Positions 49,093 to 59,676 of a stretch of 64,000 nucleotides of DNA are shown one piece after another (position 1 is the first letter of the stretch; each line of letters begins with the position of its first letter). The stretch spans positions 3,224,001 to 3,288,000 of the forward strand of contig CM034105.1 of NCBI GenBank assembly GCA_019914945.1, read 5' to 3'. The notes beneath the pieces were generated by a model. That model was given only the letters and a program-made list of their open reading frames with translations, was not told the origin of the DNA and made no database searches. The translations under genes were made by a program, and so were the position numbers. The stretch is from Typha latifolia (taxonomy: Eukaryota > Streptophyta > Magnoliopsida > Poales > Typhaceae).

Positions 49093-51480
49093 TCAACTTA
49101 TGAACTTGTGGTGATAGAATGCATCAAAGGATAACCGGTTCACTGCAAAGATATATAAATTTCTCAGCAATAATATCATGAATTATGACAGTAGAACTGA
49201 GCTCCAACTGACAGACCTGGATTACTGCAGAGGAGCCTATTACACATATCAACAGAGTCAGAATGCAAGCTGGGCATTATAAGCCGTGAGAATGGTAAGG
49301 ATCTACTACTCTTAATGTTTTGTAGCAGCTGAAGAGGAAAACATTTGTATATGACAATGATATATATGTGAAGAATTACCAATGCATTTGAAGAGAATTG
49401 GAATGTGGATGAGCTACCTGCACATTGCTTCTCCCACTAAATGGGGGATACCCATTTAAAAGCTCAAAAAGAATTACACCTATGCTCCACATGTCTACCT
49501 GCATGCAGAAAATAGTTCAGATATGCAAAATTTGTTTTAAAAGAGTATTGCTTTTACCTTGTCGTCATATTTTTGGAACAGCATTACTTCTGGGGCCATG
49601 TACAAAGGTGATCCACAGACTGTGTCCACATATTCACCAGGAGGAACAAACCTAATTTAAAACAATCACCGATTTTCTTAGACAATTCTGATGTGATCTT
49701 TTTTCCTCTTGAAACGTAATTTCTGTTTTATATGATCTCATAGATTATTTATTGACACCGATACCTTGACAAACCAAAGTCAGCGATCTTTAGCACTGCA
49801 GCACTAGTAGGAGTAGAAAGTAGGATATTCTGCTCCACTGACAGCTTTGTCAGAAATATTTAAAAATAAGATCCTATGATAAACACATGTGTGGGATTAA
49901 TGTTTGTTCTGTACCTCAGGTTTCAAGTCGCAGTGGATGATGTGGTGACCATGAAGCACCTCTAAACCAGCTCCTGCCACATGGACATAAGATGTCTCCT
50001 TATATTTCTCCGACTTAAGTGCATAGCAGAAGTGCAATATTAAGTTGTTTAGCTGATAAAAGGAGTACCTATCTGTCTCATGAAATTTCTGACAATGTGT
50101 TCTTGAACTCTTCCATTGCACCGTATGTAGGTTGCTAAGTTTCCCCCTTTACAGAACTCCAAGACAAGGAATACATACCCATCGGCCTGAATTAGAGAAC
50201 AACCAAATTTTCAAGGATATTTGTGTGATACTGACAAATAAGTAGAGAATAAAAAAATATGCAACTTCATGTAATGTTTTTTATTGCAGGCAACAACTTC
50301 ATGTAATGTTTTTTATTGCAGACAAAGGCTAAATAACTAGATGACTTAGCTCATTCTGAAATCACAACAAAGAACTCTCCACAGCAGTTATCAGATTAAT
50401 GCAAAGTCTGTGACTTTTCAAGTGAAAAAATGTCCATGGAGGGGTGGGTCTCTCTCTGTTGAAGAGATGTCATTCTGTATATTTGGGGCTTCAGGAGATG
50501 GGGCAAGGTAACGGGAAGAAACGGCCGACAGTTGCTGGAATTTTTTCTTCCACTATGAGTAGATGTTCCTCTTTAAACACAAGAATACGAATATTTGGAA
50601 TCCGAAAAAATTGCATTCATTTCATACACCCTCTCTGAACTTTCCCCCTTGATTCCAAAATTCGCTGGAAGAGCATGAATATCATGGAGCTTTGGGATAT
50701 CCAAGCATGCCATCAACTTGAACCAATTCATATCTTGTCTCATAATTCATAAATCTAAACGTATCAATTCAGTAGGCAAGATAATGTTTCAGATGTCACA
50801 TAAAAGTAATTTCTCTATAATGGGAATAATCAGAGCACTCAAAACTGAAACACTATATTGCACGCAACGAGTAATCATGATCTACTAAATAATAAATAAA
50901 TTACACATATATATAGATAAAAACAGATAAGAATTCAAAAGTTTTCAACATTCAAACGAGGAACTCAGAATGAACATCACACTGGATAGTTTATTCACAT
51001 TTAAAATATTTTTCATTTCTGATCAGGGAATTCAAGTAAGAGCATAAACAAATTACATAACCCAACAAAACCTCTTCTTTTCCTCGAATAAAGTCAAAAA
51101 CAACAATTCTACGAATTGGGCCACTTCCAAAATCACTAATAATTGCAATCCTTGCAAATAGAGTTTCAAAATTCAGTTCACCCCAAAGCAGTAATAAAAA
51201 TGAGAAATCGAAGCAAAAACTACCATACCTGAATCACGTCGATGAGGCGTATGATATTGGGATGCTTAACGCTGCCCAAGAAACGGAGCTCGCAATCGAG
51301 ACACTCCCTTAGCTTCCTATTGAGCGCGGAGAGGCGCACCTGCTTCAAGACCACCTCCTCGCCGCTCGGCCGGTGAACTGCTCTCCAGACGATCGAGAGA
51401 GGCCCTTCTCCTCCAAGCCTTGATCTCAAATCGTAGTCTCCAATGGCGATAATGGGATCCGAGCTTTGCTCCATCCTCAT
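49093..51480 (-). CDS. ATG1t-like serine/threonine protein kinase, eight exons
   Basis: ATG1 kinases start autophagy; plant ATG1t is a short form made almost entirely of the kinase domain. Exons by descending coordinate are 51480-51229, 50186-50069, 49973-49915, 49829-49765, 49651-49558, 49498-49418, 49328-49217 and 49142-49093. All are GT-AG and in phase, giving 276 residues. The glycine loop is [11 protein letters not shown] (22-32), the Lys is K46 (VVLKQV), the hinge is VLEFC, and the catalytic loop is H137-C138-D139-L-K-P-E-N. DFG begins at D160, and the activation segment is [12 protein letters not shown]. The wording ([42 protein letters not shown]) matches ATG1t. Odd: the HRD arginine is Cys, while the catalytic Asp, Lys and Asn are intact. 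The exon 4 acceptor at 49830 was preferred because it restores KPENIL. ATG 51480 and a second Met two codons later are both possible. Confidence 0.88.
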
Positions 51481-52369
51481 TTCACCGGACCATTGCTCTG
51501 CGTGCTAGAACTGTAGCCTAGAAGTTAGTATACAACAACTATGGGCTAAAACCATACAAATGGGCTTAATCTAGTTTAGCCCAACTTTTATTCTTCAGAA
51601 GAGAGGATTAAAATATCTACTATTCCAAAAGGTCTCAAATTTTGAATTAGATAAAAGATGCAAGATATTCCCATTTCATTTTTTCACTCTAGTGCAATAA
51701 CGATACTTTAAATAACTAATAAAAAAAATGAAGATAAATAGCATTTAAAATGTATAGAGGATAGAACCAATAATTTGATGCTAACTATTATAAAAGATAG
51801 TTCTCTAAAATGATAAAAAAAAATTGCTACTTTCTTTTAATTTTGAGAATTTAGCAAGAGAAGTTAATGCAAATACTCTAAAGTCTAAACAAATCATACA
51901 ATATCTTACCGACCAGCTATATCTCAATTAGTTAGTTAAACTTTCGCTTGGTCGGCTAAACTGTTTAGCTCCGTTCGGTTCCATGGACTCAAGAGTGCAA
52001 TGGCTTAGAATATCAGCTAAGCAGCTTAGATGATAGGTTAGTGTATGTATAGCCGTTGTAACTTTAGAGTTAGCTTAATTGTTTAAATATTATAAAGAAT
52101 TTTTTTTTAAAAAAAAAAGCTCATTAAAAGTATCTTATCCACCCTTTTTATCACCCTGCATTGAGATGCCGCAACGTTTTGACGACAAGATCTTCTCTCT
52201 CTGGATAAAATCTAGAACCTCCCACTTATATCCCTAGATCTGCCTAATAGCACTATTTATCTAAAAAAATGACCACGTGGACCACTCCTTTAGAAAGAAT
52301 TCTCCTACGTACGACAAGACACAACTTATCTTTATCCAACTCAGAACACTATTCTTTTCAGAAGAACGA
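51481..52369. other. Gene-free stretch upstream of the kinase gene
   Basis: Contains the kinase promoter near 51481. AT-rich sequence with no coding signal follows to the start of the proline-rich tandem array. Confidence 0.45.
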
Positions 52370-53229
52370 AGAAAATATTGCACTAGGAGGCCTTTTAGTC
52401 AACCACCACAGAGGTGCCACATGTGTAGGGTCCACGTAGGATACTGTTACTTTGCCCAAAGGTGACCACACTACCCAATAGAACCCTCCAGAAAAATAAG
52501 CAAAAAGCCAAACAAATATTTATAGTACTCCAAGAGGACCAGGACAATATAAGATATCAATGTGAACATGTCGAAAAAGTTGCTTCTATGTTTTATATCA
52601 CAACATGAGAACCTTTTAGATCAAGGGTAGCAAATGGAGAATATGCTGCTGCCTTCATGAGCACCTTCCTTGGCACTTAATGAGCTATAGTTACTTGGGA
52701 GAATACTAGATTTATAGTAGTAGTCTCAAAGAGAAATAAATGAGTGGGCTGAGCAATGTACACCTAATCAATCAATTAATTATAGATGTGGCTTAATGTC
52801 ACCATTTTCTGCGTCACATGGAGTTCAAAGCATCAAATTTTTATAACCAACTATGAATAACAAAAGCATGAGGAAAAAGATTTTGTTTGCATGCAGCCTC
52901 TTATTACGTACTAACTACTCGCACTTAGTCGACAAAAGCGCTTAGCTGTAACCCATCGAGTTGCATGAAATGAAATGAAATGCTATTGAGAGAGAGAGAG
53001 GGCGACGTTCACGAGGATCAATCAACTCAGACGAGCAGATTATAGCAGCCAGTGTCACGGATACAGATTTTTGTGCTTTTGGAATATAGTTGAATGGTCA
53101 AGCGTAGCTATTTAAAGATAAGGTAAAGTTACAGAGGAATAATTAAATATTTTTTTCACTCTAAACATAGTACTATAGTAATAGACTTACTGAGAGTAGT
53201 GTGTCACACCCAAAGGTAACTGGTTTGGC

Positions 53230-53237
53230 TATATAAA
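53230..53237 (+). promoter_or_regulatory. TATA box of the first proline-rich gene
   Basis: TATATAAA within 'ggctatataaaccaggagga', ending 51 bp before the ATG at 53289. The same 20-bp block is conserved before the second gene. Confidence 0.7.
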
Positions 53238-53288
53238 CCAGGAGGAGGAGGAAGGATACCAAAGCCACAACTTAGAGAGTAAAGATAT

Positions 53289-54428
53289 ATGGGTAGGATA
53301 GCAGGGAAAGAGGCCTCCATGGCCTACGCAGTTTCCACACTAATGGTAGTGTTCGCTTCCCTCTTGATCCTACCTCTTCAAACACAAGCAGACTATTACT
53401 CTTCTCCTACACCCGTACCATCACCACCCAAGGAGCACAACCAGCCTCCTTACTCTAAACCACCAACACCACCCAAGGAGCACCATCAGCCTCCTTACTA
53501 TAAACCACCAACATTACCATCACCATCACCACCCAAGGAGCACCACCAGCCTCCTTACTCATATAAACCACCACCAACACCATCACCATCACCACCCAAG
53601 GAGCACCACAAACCTCCTTATTCCCATAAACCACCACCAACGCCATCACCACCCAAGGAACATCACCAGCCTCCTTATTCCTACAAACCGCCGCCAACAC
53701 CATCACCATCGCCACCCAAGGAGCACCACAAGCCTCCTTATTCCTATAAACCACCACCAACACCATCACCACCCAAGGAGCATCACCAGCCTCCTTATTC
53801 CTACAAACCACTGCCCACACCATCTCCATCGCCACCCAAAGAGCACCATAAGCCTCCTTATTCCTATAAACCACCACCAACACCATCGCCATCACCACCC
53901 AAGGAGCACCACAAGCCTCCTTATTCCTATAAACCACCCCCAACACCATCGCCACCCAAGGAGCACCATCCTCAACCTCCTTATTCCTATAAACCACCCC
54001 CAACACCATCGCCACCCAAGGAGCACCATCCTCAACCTCCTTATTCCTATAAACCACCACCAACACCATCACCGCCCAAGGAGCACCACCATCAACCTCC
54101 TTATTCCTATAAACCACCACCAACACCATCGCCACCCAAGGAGCATCACCAACCTCCTTATATCTATAAACCACCACCAACACCATCACCACCCAAGGAG
54201 CACCACCATAAACCTCCTTACTCCTATAAGCCACCACCAACACCATCACCACCCAAGGAGCACCACCATAAACCTCCTTATTCCTATAAGCCACCACCAA
54301 CACTGTCACCACCACCACCACCACCTTCGCATCATTACAAACCTCCATCACCTAAGTACAAATCACCTCCGTACCACTTCAAGTCACCATCACCACCTCC
54401 TCCTCCTCCTCCTCCTTACTACCATTAA
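53289..54428 (+). CDS. Secreted repetitive proline-rich (extensin-like) cell-wall protein, copy 1
   Basis: Repetitive proline-rich proteins are secreted, hydroxylated and cross-linked in the wall. This 379-residue protein has a signal peptide (hydrophobic STLMVVFASLLILPLQTQA, ending at about residue 34). A mature part follows, beginning DYYSSPTPVPSPP and built from fifteen units of the form PSPPKEHHQPPYSYKPPPT. The units alternate between single and double S-P (PSPPK or PSPSPPK), and His runs vary. The tail is more extensin-like (SHHYKPPSPKYKSPP; Pro runs; YYH end). Tyr-x-Tyr (YSY) in almost every unit suits oxidative cross-linking. Two in-frame Met codons exist (53289 and 53322); the second has the better context, but both are conserved in copy 2. 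A 3'-UTR intron follows the stop. The long opposite-strand frame is a by-product of the repeat. Confidence 0.92.
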   Translation: MGRIAGKEASMAYAVSTLMVVFASLLILPLQTQADYYSSPTPVPSPPKEHNQPPYSKPPTPPKEHHQPPYYKPPTLPSPSPPKEHHQPPYSYKPPPTPSPSPPKEHHKPPYSHKPPPTPSPPKEHHQPPYSYKPPPTPSPSPPKEHHKPPYSYKPPPTPSPPKEHHQPPYSYKPLPTPSPSPPKEHHKPPYSYKPPPTPSPSPPKEHHKPPYSYKPPPTPSPPKEHHPQPPYSYKPPPTPSPPKEHHPQPPYSYKPPPTPSPPKEHHHQPPYSYKPPPTPSPPKEHHQPPYIYKPPPTPSPPKEHHHKPPYSYKPPPTPSPPKEHHHKPPYSYKPPPTLSPPPPPPSHHYKPPSPKYKSPPYHFKSPSPPPPPPPPYYH

Positions 54429-54450
54429 GCAGACAATGTCAAAGACAAGA

Positions 54451-54593
54451 GTGAGTTAGCCATTAACTTACTAGCTACTATTAGTGTATTATTGTACGTA
54501 CAACTCCACTTAAGAACTTAACTACTTTAATACTCGAAGTAATGCTGATTAGTGTCACCAGTTCTTCATCTTCTTGTTCCTTTTATATTTCAG
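54451..54593 (+). other. Predicted 3'-UTR intron of proline-rich gene copy 1
   Basis: A GTGAGT donor at 54451 lies 22 nt after the stop; a TTTCAG acceptor ends at 54593, followed by 'ggaacttccttgatggtcat'. The same arrangement, with conserved flanking exon sequence, occurs in copy 2. A junction this close to the stop should not trigger nonsense-mediated decay. Confidence 0.6.
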
Positions 54594-56732
54594 GGAACTT
54601 CCTTGATGGTCATTACGAGCAGCATCAGGCTAAGACTTTGGAAGGTTGGTGAAAGTTAGAATAAAGGGAGATATGGAGCTTCTTTGGCAAAAGGATGAGT
54701 CATCTTAAGAGGATGCCACAAAAAAAAAAGTTTTTCTTTTCATGTGATGTGTTTTTTCCTCTTTTTTTCATGTGTAATCTGTTTCTCCAAGTTGTATTAT
54801 ATAATGTCATCCCGTAAATAAAGTTGTAGTGGTGTTTGCTCCTAAGTTTTTTTAATAAAAAAAAACTAAAAAAAGCTCTAAGTTTTACTTACCAAATTTC
54901 CATTAAAAGTGGGGAGTCGATTAGAACATGAAATTGCTCTGTTCATTCAACTTTTGTGCACTTCGATGTAACAGCTAGTTAATAGTTTTGCACCCATGAC
55001 CATTGAGCAGCGAGCTAGCAAACTAACTTGAAGAAAAGAAGCAAATCAACTAGTAACCTAGCTACATTTAAAAGTGAGGAAGAGTAATAAAAGACTAATA
55101 ATTATATAAAGAAAAAGCAAAAAATATTTGTGTGGTGTTTTAATTATAAGCATTTAGCAGCGGGGGAGGTAGGTGAGGAGCATCGGATAACTGGTGGAAT
55201 TAATCGAGAGAGATCGAAGGCCACGTGGCCAAGCAAATTATAACCTTCGGAGGGACGGAGACAAAGCGACGAGGAGATCAAGGAGAAGATGACGGAAGAT
55301 TCGACAAGACTTGAGACTTGAGAGCCAAATCTTTCATGCCGGGCCCCAGAGTTGGCTCTACGGACCGACACCCCGCATCACAAGAGCAAAGGGCAAAGGA
55401 GGATTCTCCACAGTTCAAGTAGTAGGAATTTGCTGCGGCCTACTGGCACTAAATAAACTTAAGATAGCGACCAAGGTGTAATGCATTAAATGCTATCCCA
55501 TGCTTCCCGTGCAACGAGTCAACTAACTCTAACTCGAAGGAAATCAAGGGAAAATAAAACGTTTAAATTCTTATCTGATCACGGTCGTGCCTTAGTTTTT
55601 TATTCCAGCTTTTGTCGGAAAAAAACTCATAGCTTGAATATTATATTGGAGCACGGATCGTGAAATAGTTGTTATTAGAGCATGGTCGTAGTTCTTATCT
55701 TACCAGAGGCAGAGGCAGAGGAAGAGAAGGAATAAAAATCCAATGACATGCACCGGAGTGCAAGATAAATTTCTGCTTACCCTTAAATGATGGCCACGTG
55801 GCCCACTCGAGACAAAGCTGGCCCTACTTATCTTTTCCATCTAATAATATAATTATTGTTAGGAGAAAGAAGAGTATATTAACACAGTGGTCGGACTTGT
55901 AACTTTTAAGTCAACAATCACAGAGGTGCCACATTTCTAGCTGGCCACACAGGATAGGAGGATAATATTATTATTACCCCGTGGGGCCATTGAGATATAT
56001 ATATATATATATAGACATATGATATGAACAAATTGGATAGCCATTTCATGAGCACATTCATTGGCACTTAGTTACCTATAGTTATGCTTTCTTGTGCCGT
56101 AGATCTTCTATTAGGAAACTACAATGTATATTATACAACTCTAATTAAACTAGCAAGCTAGGTTTAATAAGTTCCAGTGGATTTAAAGATTCGGAGTCCT
56201 GAGAGATAATAGCTTAAATGTAGAGTAGATGGAAGATGAGAAGAGAAATATAAGGGATATTTTCATCTGCGTGTGCTACTATCTTTTTCCCCCTCATATG
56301 AATGATTGGGCTTGGTAACAACCATTAGGTGTAAACCTTATCGTCACTGATGTTGATAAACTAATATTTACATTTCTTACGTCACTCTTAAGGCTTACTA
56401 AACTTCCAACAGTCAAATAATATTTATAACCATATATAAAAAGCAAAAGTAGAAAAGGTTTTTGTTTGCTTGCAGTATAATACGTAGAGGAGAGAGATCC
56501 AGAGAGTAGATCAGGGTCCAGACAATTGGATGAACAGAGTTAGCCCACAGAGGCACGTTCTTTCTTTTTTTCCTTTTAAAGTTCTGCTTTTGGAATATAG
56601 TTGAATGGTCAAGGAAAGGCAGCTAGCATTGAAGTACAGAGGAATTGTTTTATATTTTTACCTCTATAACTTTGGTAATACATTAATAGACTTACCGAGA
56701 GGAGTGCAACTACCCAAGTTAACTAGTTTGGC
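54594..56732. other. 3' end of copy 1 and promoter region of copy 2
   Basis: No further gene. It includes the terminal 3'-UTR exon of copy 1 (from 54594), then from about 55165 the duplicated upstream region of copy 2. A (TA)n run lies at about 55995-56013. Confidence 0.5.
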
Positions 56733-56740
56733 TATATAAA
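56733..56740 (+). promoter_or_regulatory. TATA box of the second proline-rich gene
   Basis: TATATAAA in the same 'ggctatataaaccaggagga' block as copy 1, ending 50 bp before the ATG at 56791. Confidence 0.7.
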
Positions 56741-56790
56741 CCAGGAGGAAGATGGCTATCAAGGCACACCAAGTTAGGTAGTAAGGATAT

Positions 56791-57798
56791 ATGGGTAGAA
56801 GAGCAGAGAAAGAGGCCTCCATGGCCTCCATAGTTTCCACACTCATGGTAGTGTGTGTTTCCCTCTTGATCCTACCACTTCAAACACAAGCAGATTACTA
56901 CTCTTCTCCTACACCCGTACCATCACCACCCAAGGAGCACCATCAGCCTCCTTACTCTAAACCACCACCATTACCATCACCATCACCACCCAAGGAGCAC
57001 CGCCATCAACCTCCTTATTCCTATAAACCACCTCCTACACCATCACCACCCAAGGAGCACCACCATCAACCTCCTTATTCCTATAAACCACCTCCTACAC
57101 CATCACCACCCAAGGAGCACACCAATCAACCTCCTTATTCCTATAAACCACCACCAACACCATCACCGCCAAAGGAGCACCACCGGCCTCCTTCCTATAA
57201 ACCACCGTCACCACCCAAGGAGCACCACCAGCCTCCTTCCTATAAACCACCGTCACCACCCAAGGAGCACCACCAACCTCCTTCCTATATACCACCATCA
57301 CCACCCAAGGAGCACCACCATCAACCTCCTTATTCCTATAAACCACCTCCTACACCATCACCACCCAAGGAGCACACCAATCAACCTCCTTATTCCTATA
57401 AACCACCACCAACACCATCACCGCCAAAGGAGCACCACCAACCGCCTGCCTATAAACCACCGTCACCACCCAAGGAGCACCACCGGCCTCCTTCCTATAA
57501 ACCACCGTCACCACCCAAGGAGCACCACCAACCTCCTTCCTATATACCACCGTCACCACCCAAGGAGCACCACCCAAGGAGCACCACCAACCTCCTTCCT
57601 TCCCATAAACCGCCTTTCTCACCATTACAAGCATTACCTAAGTACAAAAATATTAAGATAACTTTACCCCACCCTTTTCCTCGCCCTATTCCTCGCCCTT
57701 TTCCTCGCCCTTTGCCTCCATTCCGTAGGGTCCCTCCTATTAGACGGCCTAAACCACCTCATTTTCACTTTTCACCACCTCCTCCTCCTCATCACTAG
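56791..57798 (+). CDS. Secreted repetitive proline-rich (extensin-like) cell-wall protein, copy 2
   Basis: This 335-residue tandem paralogue of the gene at 53289 has the same N-terminal layout and signal peptide (STLMVVCVSLLILPLQTQA) and thirteen KEH-containing units. Two unit types alternate: long units (PPYSYKPPPTPSPPKEH) and short ones (PPSYKPPSPPKEHHQ). An 85-residue block is itself duplicated (57061-57315 and 57316-57570). Beyond it the protein departs from copy 1. A 14-bp tandem duplication shifts the frame, about nine residues (PRSTTNLLP) are unlike any repeat, then a 4-bp insertion restores the HKPP frame. The tail then becomes Arg- and Phe-rich (PFPRP repeats, RRVPPIRRPKPP) instead of Tyr-rich. 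It remains open to a TAG. The 3'-UTR intron is conserved. Confidence 0.9.
   Translation: MGRRAEKEASMASIVSTLMVVCVSLLILPLQTQADYYSSPTPVPSPPKEHHQPPYSKPPPLPSPSPPKEHRHQPPYSYKPPPTPSPPKEHHHQPPYSYKPPPTPSPPKEHTNQPPYSYKPPPTPSPPKEHHRPPSYKPPSPPKEHHQPPSYKPPSPPKEHHQPPSYIPPSPPKEHHHQPPYSYKPPPTPSPPKEHTNQPPYSYKPPPTPSPPKEHHQPPAYKPPSPPKEHHRPPSYKPPSPPKEHHQPPSYIPPSPPKEHHPRSTTNLLPSHKPPFSPLQALPKYKNIKITLPHPFPRPIPRPFPRPLPPFRRVPPIRRPKPPHFHFSPPPPPHH
57061..57570 (+). repeat. Internal 255-bp direct duplication in proline-rich copy 2
   Basis: The block starting 'caccatcaac' at 57061 recurs at 57316, an 85-codon period containing two long units and three short units. The two copies differ at only a few positions (for example HHRPPSYKPP versus HHQPPAYKPP), so the duplication is recent relative to the unit repeats. 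Confidence 0.85.
57556..57583 (+). repeat. 14-bp perfect tandem duplication causing a local frameshift
   Basis: The motif CCACCCAAGGAGCA occurs twice back to back (57556-57569 and 57570-57583). Fourteen bases shift the reading frame. Confidence 0.93.
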
Positions 57799-57823
57799 TA
57801 AGCAGACAATGCCAAAGAAAAGA

Positions 57824-57959
57824 GTGAGCTAGCCACTTTCTGGTTAGTATTAGTGTATTATTGTGTACAACTCTACTTAAGAACTTACTACCTGAATACT
57901 CCAAGCAATGCTGATTAAATACCACTATTTAATTTCCTTTTTGTTCTTCTACATTGCAG
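57824..57959 (+). other. Predicted 3'-UTR intron of proline-rich gene copy 2
   Basis: A GTGAGC donor at 57824, 25 nt after the stop codon, and a TTGCAG acceptor ending at 57959. Both flanking exon pieces match copy 1. Confidence 0.6.
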
Positions 57960-58739
57960 GGAGCTTCCTTGATGGTCATTATGAGCAGCATTACGCTAAG
58001 GCTTCTGGAAGGTTGGTGAAAGTTGGAATAAAGGAAGATATGGAGCTTCATATTAAGAGGACGTCAAAAAAAAAATATTATTTCTTTCATGTGGTGTTTT
58101 TTTTCCCTTTTGTCATGTGTAATTTGTTTCTCCAAGTTGTTGTATAATGTCGTCCTATAATTAAAATTATGGTTGTAATAACGGGCTTTGCTTCGAGTAT
58201 TACTTCCCATGTTTCCAGTAAAAGTAGGGAATCGATTAAATATATATGAAATTGGTTTTGTGTGTTCTCTACTTTTGGGCACTTCGATGTAACAGCTTGT
58301 AATAGTCATGCACTCGTGAGCATTGACCAGCGAGCTAGCGAACCAACTAAATAAAAGAAAACTGCAACCCAACTAATAACCTAGCTAGGTAACTCTTGAT
58401 CAAAAAGATATAAGGCATCTAACAACATTTGAACCTCTCCTCGGACAGCTTAACTTTGGGAATAATAACCGGCAGAGTTATAAGTTCCCATTTGAAATGG
58501 GAAACTGATATATAATTTTCAAACCAATATTAGATCTCAAAGCCGATTTGAAAGGTCCTCATGGTCTCATCCTGTTCATTCTTAAGATGGAAGAAATATG
58601 CCGCATTATAATTGGGAATATCTCGTCGAAAATATCTCCCTCCGTACTGTGTGATCCAATCCTATTAAACTATATAAAGAATATACAGAAAAACTCAAGC
58701 ACAAACATATATCTATGTAGACTTTTAATGAGAATTTAG

Positions 58740-59676
58740 AGTGGGTGAAGTTGATTGGATGACTACTTGGAATCGAGAGAGATGAGAGGCCACAAGGCCA
58801 AGGAAATTATAACCTTTGGAGAGATGGAGACAAAGCGATGAGGAGAAAACGCAAGACTCGAGAGACAACGACAAAACTCGAGAGCCAAATCTGGCTCTAC
58901 CGAGTACGGCGGACACTCTGCATCACAAGTGCAACGGCCAAGGATTCTCCATAATCCATGCCGTAGGGCTTTCCTTCATGCATTCACATGCTTCCAAGAG
59001 GAAGACGAGGGAATCAAAACCCAATGATCGATAAATCACGGGAGTATGAGATAAACATCTCCTTAATTACTTATCTTATGCATTTACCAATACAAATTAT
59101 TGTTAGGAGAAAGAAGAAAATATTGCAGCGGTACGTAGGATTGATGTCTTTTAAGTCAACGAATACAGAGGTGCCAAATGTGTAGCTAGGGGCCACATAG
59201 GATAAGACGATACTATTATTACCCAATGGAGCCCTCGAGAAAAATAAATATGATATCTCCACGTGTATGAGAACTCTTTCCAAGAAGAGGCACACTGTAG
59301 AATATGCTACCTTCATGAGCACATTAATTGGCACTTAGCTAACTATAGTTATTTTATGTTTTCTCGTACAGTAGATCTTTTATTTATTATATAAGGAGAT
59401 TACTATAAATTTTTTCATCTACGTATAACAGATAAAATATAGGGGATATCTTAATCTACGTGTGTTACCATTTTTTTTCCCTCATATGAATGATTGGTCT
59501 AATAACAACCATTAGGTGTGAACCTGGTCATCACGGATGTAGGTTAACTAATATTTACATTTCCTTCGTCACACTCAAAGTTCCAAGTATCAAATTTTAT
59601 AACCAAGTATGGAAAGCAAAAGCTAATTGTGGCACGTTTTTATCTGTTATTAGAATATAATAGTTGAATGGTCAAG
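58740..59676 (+). pseudogene. Orphan third copy of the proline-rich gene upstream region, without a gene
   Basis: The segment is similar to the 55165-56615 upstream region of copy 2, including 'ggccacaaggccaag', 'gagagccaaatct', 'cagaggtgcca', 'gagcacattaattggcactta' and 'gttgaatggtcaagg'. Similarity stops at about 59676, before where the TATA box and start codon should be. No KEH/PPYSY coding sequence follows. A further short similar block ('aatctttcgtgccgggtccac') at about 59900-59925 suggests a broken fourth piece. Confidence 0.65.

Larger units (their letters stand above)
52370..59676 (+). repeat. Tandem segmental duplication carrying proline-rich protein genes (two full units and one promoter-only unit)
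   Basis: Three stretches resemble each other: about 52370-53105, 55165-56615 and 58740-59676. Shared landmarks include 'acagaggtgccacat' (about 52408, 55920 and 59166), a run ending in 'gttgaatggtcaag' (about 53090, 56601 and 59663) and, for units 2 and 3, 'gagacaaagcgaygaggag' and the 'gagagccaaatct' block. The first two are followed by a TATA box and a proline-rich gene; the start codons are 3502 bp apart. The third stops right after 'gttgaatggtcaagg' and passes into unrelated sequence. Unit edges are approximate because I aligned them by eye. Confidence 0.75.

Noticed and set aside
53455..54351. 298-codon open frame on the minus strand opposite proline-rich copy 1
   Set aside because: It arises because the coding repeat has a multiple-of-three period and the complement of CCA/CCT-rich codons lacks stops. 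The product (repeated VVVYRNKEV) resembles no family.
57095..57634. Two minus-strand frames opposite proline-rich copy 2
   Set aside because: The same repeat-driven shadow as in copy 1.
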